Positions 1-7,457 of a stretch of 15,645 bases of DNA are shown one piece after another. The notes under the pieces are model-generated. The model was given only the letters and a program-made list of their open reading frames with translations, had not been told where the DNA came from and searched no databases. Source of the stretch: Bacillota bacterium (GTDB lineage Bacteria; Bacillota; Clostridia; Christensenellales; Aristaeellaceae); NCBI GenBank assembly GCA_023459675.1, contig JAEWTC010000057.1:1-15645 (forward strand), in the 5' to 3' direction. The position numbers and the translations under genes were made by a program. The stretch's first letter is position 1; each line of letters begins with the position of its first letter.

Positions 1-269
1 CGCGTGAACACCTGACGGCCTTCGGGGACGTGCGCAAGGCCCAAAACCACGATATCGCTTGCGTTCACCTTGCGCAGATCTTTCCCCTGATACATCACCT
101 TGCCCGATTTAATGGGGATCAGCCCCGTGATCGCGTGCAGGGTTGTGGTTTTGCCCGCGCCGTTTGCGCCGATCAGCGATACGATCTCGCCCTGGTTGAC
201 TTCCAGCGATATGCCGCGCAGCGCTTGAATCGCGCCGTAGGAAACGGTTAAGTTGTCGATTTTAAGCAT
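1..269 (-). CDS. livF: Branched-chain amino acid ABC transporter ATP-binding protein LivF (3' part beyond window edge)
   Basis: This is the N-terminal 89 residues of a LivF-type ATPase, cut by the left window edge. It would energise import through the LivH/LivM permease, paired with the LivG encoded just upstream. Visible are the opening MLKIDNLTVSYG, a Walker A GANGAGKT at residues 34-41 and the family-typical VPEGRQVF at about 81-88, where the Q-loop region of LivF lies. The ABC signature, Walker B and switch region are off the window. The ATG at 269 overlaps the end of livG by 8 nt, so it is translationally coupled as the last visible gene of the second liv operon. The family assignment is very secure from the N-terminus alone. 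Whether the gene is intact cannot be judged. Confidence 0.93.
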   Translation of the reverse strand, partial: MLKIDNLTVSYGAIQALRGISLEVNQGEIVSLIGANGAGKTTTLHAITGLIPIKSGKVMYQGKDLRKVNASDIVVLGLAHVPEGRQVFT

Positions 270-1050
270 TATCCACAGCCTCCTCTCCGAGATACGCCTC
301 GATGACGTCGGGGTTGTGGGCGATCTCGTTGGGGTACCCGTGCGCGATGGTATTGCCGAAGTTGATCACTTGAATGCGCTCGCAGATCCGCATGACAAGG
401 CTCATATCGTGTTCGATCAGCAATATGGCGATCTGAAACTTTTTCCGGATGTCGTTGATGCACTCCAGCAGTTCCGACGTTTCCGTGGGGTTCATGCCGG
501 CGGCCGGTTCGTCCAGCAGCAGGAGTTTCATATCCGTAGCCAGCGCGCGGGCGATTTCCAGCTTGCGCTGCTGACCGTAGGGTAGGCTGTTGGCCTGGAA
601 AGCCGCCTTGTCCGCCAGGCGAACGATCCGCAGGCATTCCATAGCCTTGTCGGTCACTTCCTGCTCGGTTTGGAAGTACTTGGGCGTACGAAACATGGTA
701 TCGAACAGGTTGTACCGGATGTCTTTGGTGAAGGCGATCTTCACGTTATCGATTACGGACATATCCGCAAACAGGCGGATGTTCTGGAACGTGCGGGCAA
801 CGCCCTGCGCAACGATACGATGGGTTTTCATGCCCGTGATGCGCTTGCCCTGCAAGAAGATTTCCCCTTCGGTGGGTACGTATACTCCGGTAAGCATGTT
901 GAACACCGTGGTTTTGCCCGAACCGTTGGGCCCGATCAGGCCTACGAGCTCGCCCTGGCAAATTTCGATGTTGAAATCGTTCACGGCTTTCAGGCCGCCG
1001 AACGCGATGCCCAGGTTCTTCGTTTGGAGGATCACTTCACGATCGCTCAT
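262..1050 (-). CDS. livG: Branched-chain amino acid ABC transporter ATP-binding protein LivG
   Basis: Cytoplasmic ATPase of a HAAT-family importer, 262 aa, close to the usual LivG length of about 255. Motifs in order: Walker A GPNGSGKT (40-47), Q-loop in ARTFQNIRLF (85-94), degenerate signature LPYGQQRKLEIARAL (156-170, as usual in LivG instead of LSGGQ), Walker B LLLLD-EP (177-182), the LivG-typical AAGMNP after it, and a switch histidine in IEHD (H214). It starts with an ATGA overlap to the stop of livM and its stop overlaps livF by 8 nt, so H-M-G-F are made as one translationally coupled set. Unlike the LivG of the upstream operon it lacks an insertion before the Q-loop. The exact substrate cannot be read from the ATPase. 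Confidence 0.95.
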   Translation of the reverse strand: MSDREVILQTKNLGIAFGGLKAVNDFNIEICQGELVGLIGPNGSGKTTVFNMLTGVYVPTEGEIFLQGKRITGMKTHRIVAQGVARTFQNIRLFADMSVIDNVKIAFTKDIRYNLFDTMFRTPKYFQTEQEVTDKAMECLRIVRLADKAAFQANSLPYGQQRKLEIARALATDMKLLLLDEPAAGMNPTETSELLECINDIRKKFQIAILLIEHDMSLVMRICERIQVINFGNTIAHGYPNEIAHNPDVIEAYLGEEAVDNA

Positions 1051-2174
1051 TTCGCTTCACCCCCGATTGCTTTCTCGCTTTTCGCAAACAGGAGTTTACG
1101 CAAGGAGAATTCGTACGTGCCCAATAAACCGAAGGGCTTGAACATGATCACGGCCGTCAGCACCAGCGCGTAGATGAGCATCGGGAACGCGAACAGGCCT
1201 TGAATGAACTGGGGCATCGCCGCCACCCAGGCGCCGTTTTTGATTTCATAGTTGAGCATGTACATGACGATGGCCGCAACGATGGAACCGGTCAGGGAGC
1301 CCATGCCGCCCAGCACCACCAGCACGACGATGAACGTGGAGTTCCAGATGGAAGAACTGGCAAAGGTGAAGGACGCCGTTGTGAGCGTGGACGTGCAAAT
1401 GGCGTACAGCCCGCCCGCAAGGCCCGCGAAGAACGCGGACAGCGTAAACGTAAGGATTTTATAGTACGTCGTGTTCACGCCGGAAGCGTTGGCGGCGATT
1501 TCATCCTCACGGATGGACTTGATCGCGCGGCCGTACTTGGAGGTAATGAACATGAACATAAACGCGACGCACACAATGGTAAGGATGATAGGAAAATACA
1601 CATACTGCGACAGCAGCGCGGATTTGAGGCCGAGGCCGTTTTTATAGAGCGCGGAGCTTGCCGTGCCTTCCGCCAGGCCGTTGCCGCCCGCAAACGGAAG
1701 GTTGGCGATCACGTTTTCCACAATCAGGCCGAAGCCAAGGGTGACGATCGCCAGATAGTCGCCGCGGAGCCTGAGCGCGGGAATGCCCATCAGGAGGCTG
1801 AACAGCGCCGCAAGCAGCGCGCCGAACAGGCAGCAGGCGAGCATAACCAAAACCAGCTGCAGCGGCGGCGCGGAGTTCGCAGCGAACACGCCCGCGCGCT
1901 CCAGCGCCAGCGCGGAAAGCGCCGCCGTATACGCGCCGATGCCCATAAAGCCCATATGGCCAAGCGTCAGCTGCCCGAGGAAACCCATGGTCAGGTTCAG
2001 CGACGTGCCAAGCAGAATGAAGATGCACAGATGCCATAAAATGGGCACCAGCTTGCGCCGGTAATCGTTATCACTCAGGGATACGGAAAGGATGAAGACC
2101 AGCAATATGAGAAGCGCGGCAACCGATACGTTGACAAGTACGCCGCGCAGGCTTTTCTTTCGTAAATCCGTCAT
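1047..2174 (-). CDS. livM: Branched-chain amino acid ABC transporter permease LivM
   Basis: Integral membrane permease of 375 aa, partner of LivH in the heterodimeric pore. It carries the LivM hallmarks: SLNLTMGFLGQLTLGHMG beginning at residue 58, RLRGDYLAIVTLGFG (135-149), an EAA-like coupling loop SKYGRAIKSIREDE (212-225) that should dock on the ATPases, and VLGGMGSLTGS (287-297). Hydrophobic stretches at about 13-32, 43-62, 107-130, 193-211, 240-260, 280-308 and 325-347 are consistent with a polytopic protein. It begins with an ATGA overlap on the livH stop and ends with an ATGA overlap on the livG start. The C-terminal tail after FKPFGLLG is basic and cytoplasmic-looking. Confidence 0.95.
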   Translation of the reverse strand: MTDLRKKSLRGVLVNVSVAALLILLVFILSVSLSDNDYRRKLVPILWHLCIFILLGTSLNLTMGFLGQLTLGHMGFMGIGAYTAALSALALERAGVFAANSAPPLQLVLVMLACCLFGALLAALFSLLMGIPALRLRGDYLAIVTLGFGLIVENVIANLPFAGGNGLAEGTASSALYKNGLGLKSALLSQYVYFPIILTIVCVAFMFMFITSKYGRAIKSIREDEIAANASGVNTTYYKILTFTLSAFFAGLAGGLYAICTSTLTTASFTFASSSIWNSTFIVVLVVLGGMGSLTGSIVAAIVMYMLNYEIKNGAWVAAMPQFIQGLFAFPMLIYALVLTAVIMFKPFGLLGTYEFSLRKLLFAKSEKAIGGEAK

Positions 2175-3070
2175 ACTTTTTCACCCACATTCTTGCCCAT
2201 GATGCCCGCCGGTTTGACCAGCAGCACGATAATCAGCACCACGAACACAAGCGCGTTGGCAAGTGACGAACTGATATAGGCGGTGATCAGCGCTTCGATC
2301 AACCCGATGAGAATACCGCCGAGCATTGCCCCGGGGATCAGCCCGATGCCGCCCAGCACCGCCGCCACGAAGGCTTTCAGGCCCAGCAGCGAGCCCATGG
2401 TGGTCGTCACCGCGCGGTACTGCGCGCAGTACATCAGCGCGCCGACCGCGGCAAGCCCGGCGCCGATGGCGAAGGTAACGACGATCGTACGGTTGACGTT
2501 GATGCCCACCAGCGTGGACGCGGCCTTGTTCTCCGATACGGCGCGCATGGCGCGGCCCAGCTTGGTTCTGTGGATGAACAGCTGAAGCCCGATCATCACG
2601 CAGGCCGCGATCAAAATCGTAAGGATCGCAGTGCGGTTTGTGGTTACGCCTAGCAGATCCACCGTTCCGGATTCGAAAATGTTCTGGGTGATCGCCTTGG
2701 GGTTGGGGCCGATGGCTGGAATGGCCTGCGCAAGGTTTTGCAGCAGTATGCTGACGCCGATGGCCGTGATCAGCGCCGTCATGCGGTTTCCTTTTTTCCG
2801 AACCGGCCTATAGGCAAGCAGCTCGGCCAAAACGCCCACCAGAGCGCAGACGACGATCGCCGCAAATACGCTCATCCAGGCCGGAAGGCCCAGGTCCATC
2901 AGAATGGGGATCGTGAAAAACAACGTGTATCCGCCGACCATAATGAATTCGCCGTGCGCGAAGTTGATCATGCGGATGATGCCGTACACCATGGTATAGC
3001 CCAGCGCGATAAGCGCGTATACGCTGCCGATCCGTAAGCCTATGATGACCTGCTGCAGAAAATCCGTCAT
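2171..3070 (-). CDS. livH: Branched-chain amino acid ABC transporter permease LivH
   Basis: Permease subunit of 299 aa, a normal LivH length. Diagnostic segments are GYTMVYGIIRMINFAHGE (24-41), the EAA-like loop TKLGRAMRAVSENKAAS (169-185), and GLKAFVAAVLGGIGLIPGA (230-248). Most of the remaining sequence is hydrophobic, in about eight membrane spans. The ATG at 3070 is preceded by GAAGGG at a rather long distance (about 11 nt), a weaker site than that of livK. No convincing promoter is seen in the 247-nt gap upstream, so it is probably expressed by read-through from livK past the stem-loop at 3261-3292. Its stop forms an ATGA overlap with livM. Confidence 0.95.
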   Translation of the reverse strand: MTDFLQQVIIGLRIGSVYALIALGYTMVYGIIRMINFAHGEFIMVGGYTLFFTIPILMDLGLPAWMSVFAAIVVCALVGVLAELLAYRPVRKKGNRMTALITAIGVSILLQNLAQAIPAIGPNPKAITQNIFESGTVDLLGVTTNRTAILTILIAACVMIGLQLFIHRTKLGRAMRAVSENKAASTLVGINVNRTIVVTFAIGAGLAAVGALMYCAQYRAVTTTMGSLLGLKAFVAAVLGGIGLIPGAMLGGILIGLIEALITAYISSSLANALVFVVLIIVLLVKPAGIMGKNVGEKV

Positions 3071-3317
3071 CAGTGATCAAGCCCTTCTAATACGAATTCC
3101 TTTTCATCAAGCGACTTGGGTTGCGGGTATGCCGTACGCAGTCAGGGAGAGGAAAGGAAGGTGCAGCCGGGGGCCGCATCCGTTCTTCACGATGATGAGT
3201 ACAGGCAGAAACGACGCAAGGCAGCAGCGTGATCGGTTGGGATTCGTATGTACAATACTGTGTGCGAAAGCGCCTTGCGGCGCTTTCGCACACTAAATTC
3301 CACTTCGGTGGGGTCGG
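3071..3317 (-). other. livK-livH spacer (downstream operon)
   Basis: This 247-nt stretch holds no credible gene. Read on the minus strand it contains, right after the livK stop, a 4-bp mini-hairpin (3300-3311, CCAC/GTGG) and then the strong 14-bp stem-loop at 3261-3292. The rest is unstructured to the eye, ending in the livH ribosome binding site. I found no -35/-10 pair with acceptable spacing. Confidence 0.6.
3261..3292 (-). promoter_or_regulatory. Stem-loop between livK and livH, GNRA-type tetraloop
   Basis: A perfect 14-bp inverted repeat (arms 3261-3274 and 3279-3292) with a 4-nt loop. In the minus-strand RNA the loop is GCAA, a stable GNRA tetraloop, closed by a C-G pair. The sequence following in the direction of transcription (CAGTATTGTACATACG) has no U-tract, so a canonical intrinsic terminator is unlikely. 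A 3' stabiliser or processing boundary protecting the livK message, or a partial terminator, fits better. Binding-protein genes of ABC importers are commonly followed by such structures. Confidence 0.75.
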
Positions 3318-4463
3318 TTATTGCTGCGAGGTGACGAACTTCTGCACCAGCTTGCCGTCCTGCGCCACGAACGTGAGGATGGCGACGGATTTCGCGGGCG
3401 TGCCGGTTTCGTCCAGGGTCATGTCGCCGGTGACGCCGACAAAGTGCATGCCGGCCATGGCGTCGCGGACCGCGGCGCGGTCGGTGGAGCCGGCGGTTTC
3501 GATCGCCTGGGCAACCATGTACATTGCGTCATACGCAAGGGCGGCCAGCGCGTTCAAAGAAGCCGGATCATACTTGGCGGTGTAGGACGCGATGAAGTTC
3601 TGCACCTTCTCGGAAGGATCTTCGGGAGAATAGTGGTTGGTGAAATATACGTCGTGATAGGCGGCCAGATCGCCAACCGCGTAGTCCTGGGTGCCGTCGA
3701 AGCCGTCCGCGCCGATGATAGCGCCTTCGAACCCGGCTTCACGGGCCTGCGGGATGATCTTGGGGCCGACGGAGTCGTAGTAGTACGGAGCGAACAGCAC
3801 CTGCGCGCCGGAGGCCGCGATGGTAGCCATCTGCGAGGAGAAGTCCACGGTTTGGGTGTCGGAGGTGGACTGTTCGGCTACGATTTCAATGCCGTATTCG
3901 GGAGCGGCGGCAAGGAACGCATCCCGCAGACCGGAGGAATACGCGTCGCCGGTGGCGTACAGGATGGCGGCTTTGGTCCAGCCCTGGGAAGCGGCGAACG
4001 CTGCGCACATCTTGCCCTGGAAGCTGTCCTTGAAGCAGGCGCGGAAAACATAATCGTCTTCCGTGGTGATGGAATCAGCCGTCGAGGTGGCGGTAATCAG
4101 TACGACGCCCTCATCGTTGGCCAGGCCGGTGATCGCGGACGTTCTGCTGGAAGCAACAGCGCCGATGATGGCAACCACGTCTTCACCCAGAAGCGCATTG
4201 AAGGCGTTCACGGTTTCCGCAACGTCGAACTGGTTGTCTTTGAGAACCACTTCAACCTGCTTGCCGAGAATGCCGCCGGCAGCGTTGATCTCGGAGACCG
4301 CCAGGTCTACGCCGTTTGCCACGGCAGTGCCGTAGGCGGCGATCGCGCCGGTCATCGGGGCGATGTGGCCGACCTTGATGGTGTCCTCCGCCGCTGCGAA
4401 CGACACGCCCATCGTCAGCATCATGACTGTAAGCAGAAGGGATACAAACCGTTTGATAGTCAT
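3318..4463 (-). CDS. livK: Branched-chain amino acid ABC transporter substrate-binding protein LivK
   Basis: Extracytoplasmic ligand receptor of 381 aa, type-I periplasmic-binding fold (LivK/LivJ, Peripla_BP_6 kind). Residues 1-25 form a Sec signal peptide (basic MTIKR, hydrophobic core, SFAAA before the predicted cut) with no lipobox cysteine. The mature protein opens with the family pattern VGHIAPMTGAIAAYG. The ligand-pocket region is GAVASSRTSAITGLANDEG followed by LITATSTADSIT, where Ser/Thr side chains usually hold the amino-acid head group. YVFRACFKDSFQG and GDAYSSGLRDAF are typical of the second lobe. The start has AGGAGG 7 nt upstream. It is the first gene of the downstream liv operon, behind its own promoter and leader. 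A neutral amino-acid ligand is expected. A different small ligand is possible. Confidence 0.93.
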   Translation of the reverse strand: MTIKRFVSLLLTVMMLTMGVSFAAAEDTIKVGHIAPMTGAIAAYGTAVANGVDLAVSEINAAGGILGKQVEVVLKDNQFDVAETVNAFNALLGEDVVAIIGAVASSRTSAITGLANDEGVVLITATSTADSITTEDDYVFRACFKDSFQGKMCAAFAASQGWTKAAILYATGDAYSSGLRDAFLAAAPEYGIEIVAEQSTSDTQTVDFSSQMATIAASGAQVLFAPYYYDSVGPKIIPQAREAGFEGAIIGADGFDGTQDYAVGDLAAYHDVYFTNHYSPEDPSEKVQNFIASYTAKYDPASLNALAALAYDAMYMVAQAIETAGSTDRAAVRDAMAGMHFVGVTGDMTLDETGTPAKSVAILTFVAQDGKLVQKFVTSQQ

Positions 4464-4470
4464 ACCTTTT

Positions 4471-4476
4471 CCTCCT
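4471..4476 (-). promoter_or_regulatory. Ribosome binding site of livK (downstream operon)
   Basis: A full AGGAGG on the minus strand, 7 nt before the ATG at 4463. It is the strongest translation signal in this operon and fits high expression of the binding protein. Confidence 0.85.
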
Positions 4477-4494
4477 CAGATTTTTTCGTTTTCG

Positions 4495-4560
4495 GCCGTT
4501 ATTCCCTTAACGGCTTGGATTCATCAAAAGGGTACACGAAATAAGTCCATATACCCCTTT
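4495..4560 (-). promoter_or_regulatory. Structured 5' leader of livK (two hairpins)
   Basis: The leader between the predicted start of transcription (about 4564) and the livK RBS contains two inverted repeats. Hairpin A pairs TACCCTTT (4527-4534 as read on minus) with AAAGGGGTA (4552-4560), with one bulged G. Hairpin B is a perfect 7-bp stem GCCGTTA/TAACGGC (4508-4514 with 4495-4501) with a 6-nt loop containing AGGGA. The CCCTT of hairpin A could alternatively pair with AAGGG at the loop of hairpin B. I do not recognise a known riboswitch class here. No U-tract follows hairpin B, so it is not an obvious terminator. Confidence 0.45.
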
Positions 4561-4570
4561 GTATTCCTGT

Positions 4571-4599
4571 ATTATAGGGTACATACGGTGTTTTTACAA
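4571..4599 (-). promoter_or_regulatory. Sigma-70/SigA-type promoter of livK (downstream operon)
   Basis: On the minus strand TTGTAA (4594-4599; 4 of 6 matches to TTGACA), a 17-bp spacer and a perfect TATAAT (4571-4576). It sits in the only AT-rich stretch between the terminator of the previous operon and livK, about 110 nt before the start codon. An 8-bp direct repeat, TGTACCCT on minus, lies at 4576-4583 touching the -10 box and again at 4529-4536 in the leader, a possible operator. Confidence 0.75.
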
Positions 4600-4710
4600 T
4601 CGTTATTTTGTTTGTACTTTGCACTTTTCGGTTCATGGTTTCAAACTCCGTATACAAGCGTTCGTTTCCTGCCGCCTGGCGCGCGGGGAACGCGGCGCAA
4701 ATCCTGCGGA

Positions 4711-4746
4711 TGAAAAAGGATCCGGCCACGTAAAGGCCGGACCCGG
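4711..4746 (-). terminator. Rho-independent terminator of the upstream liv operon
   Basis: Read on the minus strand, a 10-bp stem GGGTCCGGCC / GGCCGGATCC (4735-4744 with 4718-4727, one G-U pair in RNA) with a 7-nt loop, followed at once by TTTTT (4713-4717). It lies just behind the livF stop at 4751, so it closes the upstream livKHMGF operon before the next promoter. Confidence 0.9.
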
Positions 4747-4750
4747 TTCT

Positions 4751-5470
4751 TTATTTGCTTTTCCGCCCAAGGTAGGCTTCCTGCACACTGCGGTTGTTCA
4801 GCAGCCGCTCGCCCGTGTCCTGCAATATGATGGTGCCCGTTTGCAGCACATAGCCGTAATGCGCGGCACGCAGCGCGGCGTTTGCGTTCTGTTCGATGAG
4901 CAGAATGGTTATCCCCTGCTCCCGGAGATGCAGGATGGTATCGAAGATCGCCTTGACGACCAGCGGCGCGAGACCCAGGCTCGGTTCGTCCATCAGCATG
5001 AGCTTCGGCTTTGCCATCATCGCGCGGCCGACGGCCAGCATCTGCTGTTCGCCGCCGGATAGCGTTCCCGCAAGCTGCCAGGAACGCTCCTTCAAGCGCG
5101 GGAACAGGCCGTACACATATTCCATGTCCTGCTGGATGGCCGCTTCGTCGTTTCGCAGATAGGCGCCGATCTTCAGGTTTTCCAGCACCGTGAGGTTGGG
5201 AAATACCCGCCTGCCCTCCGGCACCATGGCAATGCCGCGCTGGACGATCTTTTGCGTATCCAGCCCCAGAATGCTTTTGCCGTCGAAGGAGATGGAACCG
5301 CTTTTCGCGCGCACGATGCCGCAGATGGCCCGAAGCGCGGTGGATTTTCCCGCGCCGTTTGCGCCGATCAGGGTGACGATCTGCCCCTCTTCCACGTTGA
5401 AACTGATGCCGCGCAGCGCTTCGATGCCGCCGTAGCTGACCCGCAAATCTTTCACTTCCAGCAAGCTCAT
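4751..5470 (-). CDS. livF: Branched-chain amino acid ABC transporter ATP-binding protein LivF (upstream operon)
   Basis: Cytoplasmic ATPase of 239 aa, full-length for LivF. Walker A GANGAGKS (36-43), MVPEGRRVFPNLTV (82-95) covering the Q-loop region, signature LSGGEQQML (137-145), Walker B LMLMDEPSLGLAP (157-169), and IEQN at 192-195, where LivF proteins carry Gln in place of the switch histidine. LivG keeps the histidine, so the two ATPases form the usual asymmetric pair. The start makes an ATGA overlap with the stop of livG. It is the last gene of the upstream liv operon, with a terminator about 7 nt after the stop. No anomaly seen. Confidence 0.95.
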   Translation of the reverse strand: MSLLEVKDLRVSYGGIEALRGISFNVEEGQIVTLIGANGAGKSTALRAICGIVRAKSGSISFDGKSILGLDTQKIVQRGIAMVPEGRRVFPNLTVLENLKIGAYLRNDEAAIQQDMEYVYGLFPRLKERSWQLAGTLSGGEQQMLAVGRAMMAKPKLMLMDEPSLGLAPLVVKAIFDTILHLREQGITILLIEQNANAALRAAHYGYVLQTGTIILQDTGERLLNNRSVQEAYLGRKSK

Positions 5471-6306
5471 GCTTCCGTCACCCCCAGATATGCCGTGATG
5501 ACTTCCGGATTATTCTGAATCTCCATGGGCGTGCCCTGGGCGATCAGCTTGCCGAAGTTGAGCACGTAAATGCGGTCGGAGATATCCATGACCAGGTTCA
5601 TATCGTGCTCGATCAGAAACACGGTCAAATGGAACTGATCCTTGATCTGGCGGATGAAGGCGCATAAATCTTCGGTTTCCTGCGGGTTCATGCCCGCGGC
5701 GGGTTCGTCCAGCAGCAGCACCGACGGCTTGGTGGACAGCGCCCTGGCGATCTCCAGCCTGCGCTGTTTTCCGTAGGGCAGGGAGGCCGCGTTTTCGTCC
5801 TTCACGTCGTAAAGGCCGATGATTTTGAGCAGCTCATCGGCCTGCGCGCGCATTTCCGCCTCTTCGCGGCGGTTCAGGTGCAGGGCCGTGGCAAAAAAGC
5901 CGGATTTCTTGTGCATATGCTTGGCAACGAGCACGTTTTCAAACACCGTCATCGTTTTGAACAAACGGATGTTTTGAAACGTACGCGCCATGCCCATCTT
6001 GGTAATTTTATCGGGCGTATGGCAAACCGTTTCGTTGTACTCCCCCGCATGGCCGGCCGCATACAGCTTTTTCATCTTCCCCCGGGGGTGGTCCTCCGCA
6101 ATCACCTTGCCGCGGAGGCTGACGCGGCCGTTGGTGGGCGCGTATACGCCCGTGATCACGTTAAACGCCGTGGTCTTTCCCGCGCCGTTGGGGCCGATCA
6201 GCGCTACGATCTCGCCTTCGTACACGTCCATGGTCGCGTCGCTTACGGCAACCACGCCGCCAAATTGCATCGTTACGTTTTCCAGATGCAGCACATTGTC
6301 GCTCAC
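5467..6306 (-). CDS. livG: Branched-chain amino acid ABC transporter ATP-binding protein LivG (upstream operon)
   Basis: ATPase of 279 aa. Walker A GPNGAGKT (38-45), Q-loop in ARTFQNIRLF (107-116), signature LPYGKQRRLEIARAL (176-190), Walker B LLLDEP (197-202) followed by AAGMNP, and the switch His in IEHD (H234). Compared with the LivG of the downstream operon it has an extra stretch of roughly 25 residues between the first beta-sheet and the Q-loop (about 72-100, Lys/His/Gly-rich, ending HTPDKITKMG). A GTG start at 6306 is chosen because it gives a GTGA overlap with the livM stop at 6303 and leads straight into MSDNVLHLENV. It ends in an ATGA overlap with livF. Confidence 0.95.
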   Translation of the reverse strand: MSDNVLHLENVTMQFGGVVAVSDATMDVYEGEIVALIGPNGAGKTTAFNVITGVYAPTNGRVSLRGKVIAEDHPRGKMKKLYAAGHAGEYNETVCHTPDKITKMGMARTFQNIRLFKTMTVFENVLVAKHMHKKSGFFATALHLNRREEAEMRAQADELLKIIGLYDVKDENAASLPYGKQRRLEIARALSTKPSVLLLDEPAAGMNPQETEDLCAFIRQIKDQFHLTVFLIEHDMNLVMDISDRIYVLNFGKLIAQGTPMEIQNNPEVITAYLGVTEA

Positions 6307-7445
6307 GCCTTCACGCCCCCTTTCCGGGAAGCCCGGCCGCGCCTGCGTAAAAGATCAGGCAATTCCCGCGTGCCCATCACGCCCTGCCGGAAGAACAGCA
6401 CCACAGCCATAATGATGAGGGAGAACACAACCAGCCGGAAGCCGTTGCGCAGCAGCGGCACCTGCCAGCCGTTCCAAACCTGCTGCTGATCCAGAAAGCG
6501 GAGCCACCATTCCGATGCGGCAACGAACACGAAGGAGCTCAAAACGCTGCCGGTTACCGAGCCGATGCCGCCGATGACCACGATCAGCAGGATTTCGTAA
6601 GTCATCATGGAGGTGAAGCTTTTGGCCTGCACGGAGTTGGCATACATGGCCAGCAACGCGCCGCCGATGCCCGCGAAGAACGAGCTGGTGCAAAACGCGA
6701 TCATCTTATGCCGCGCCAGGTTGATGCCCATGGCTTCGGCCGCCGTTTCGTCGTCCCGGATCGCCTTGAACGCGCGCCCGTAGGAGGAGTTGATCAGCAG
6801 CACGATAAACGCGATGCACACGCCCGCAATCAGAAACGGGATCAGCGTGGAGAAATAGACGACCACCTTGCCGTCCGCATTCTTGATGTTGAAATCATTG
6901 AAGACCGGGAACAGGCGCAGAAGGTTGGAGCCGTTGGTCAGGAAGCCGATCTTGTCCCATTGGAAAAGCACGCGGATAATTTCGGCAAAGCCCAGCGTGG
7001 CAATCGCCAGATAATCGCTCTTGAGCCGCAGCACCGGAAGCCCGATCAGGAACGCGAAGCCCGCCGCCAGCACGCCCGCGAGGAGGATGGCGACCAGCAC
7101 CGGCAGGCTGAACTGCACCAGGCCGCCGTCAAAATACTGGTATACGGAAAGCCGTTGCGCCGCCGGGATGGTGAGAATGGCGTATGTGTAGGAGCCGATC
7201 AGCATGAACCCCGCCTGCCCCAGGGAAAACAGGCCCGTAAAGCCGTTGAGCAGGTTCATGGAAACGGCTACCAGCGCGTAGGTCGCGCCCTTTTTGAGAA
7301 CCGTAAACAGCATGGACTTGGAGGGGATGATCTGCTCCAGTACGAAGACCAGCACAAAGACCAGCCCGACGATGATCAGGGAGAGGACGGCGGCGCGGTC
7401 CGGCTTCTTTTTTTGCAGGGCGGCGACAGGTATTTTTTGCTGCAT
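6303..7445 (-). CDS. livM: Branched-chain amino acid ABC transporter permease LivM (upstream operon)
   Basis: Permease of 380 aa from the start chosen here. Hallmarks: SMNLLNGFTGLFSLGQAG beginning at 62, RLKSDYLAIATLGFAEIIR (140-158), EAA-like loop SSYGRAFKAIRDDETAAEA (220-238) and IGGIGSVTGS (291-300). Membrane spans at about 19-37, 47-66, 111-135, 200-218, 248-268, 283-311 and 335-352. The frame is open back to an ATG at 7484 inside livH, but GAGGTGAT (7450-7457) sits 8 nt before the ATG at 7445, so the protein beginning MQQKIPVAAL is preferred. An ATG at 7451 is too close to that site. The C-terminus is strongly basic (RRRGRASRKGG), fitting a cytoplasmic tail. Confidence 0.93.
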   Translation of the reverse strand: MQQKIPVAALQKKKPDRAAVLSLIIVGLVFVLVFVLEQIIPSKSMLFTVLKKGATYALVAVSMNLLNGFTGLFSLGQAGFMLIGSYTYAILTIPAAQRLSVYQYFDGGLVQFSLPVLVAILLAGVLAAGFAFLIGLPVLRLKSDYLAIATLGFAEIIRVLFQWDKIGFLTNGSNLLRLFPVFNDFNIKNADGKVVVYFSTLIPFLIAGVCIAFIVLLINSSYGRAFKAIRDDETAAEAMGINLARHKMIAFCTSSFFAGIGGALLAMYANSVQAKSFTSMMTYEILLIVVIGGIGSVTGSVLSSFVFVAASEWWLRFLDQQQVWNGWQVPLLRNGFRLVVFSLIIMAVVLFFRQGVMGTRELPDLLRRRGRASRKGGVKA

Positions 7446-7449
7446 GTTC

Positions 7450-7457
7450 ATCACCTC
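7450..7457 (-). promoter_or_regulatory. Ribosome binding site deciding the livM start
   Basis: GAGGTGAT on the minus strand matches the 16S anti-Shine-Dalgarno through AGGTGAT. It overlaps the livH stop codon (7456-7458) and leaves 8 nt to the ATG at 7445. This argues against the longer reading that begins at 7484 inside livH. Confidence 0.75.

Noticed and set aside
3321..4544. 407-residue plus-strand open frame opposite livK
   Set aside because: It is the mirror of a well-supported binding protein, is Gly/Arg/Val-rich without domains, and has no separate promoter or terminator evidence.
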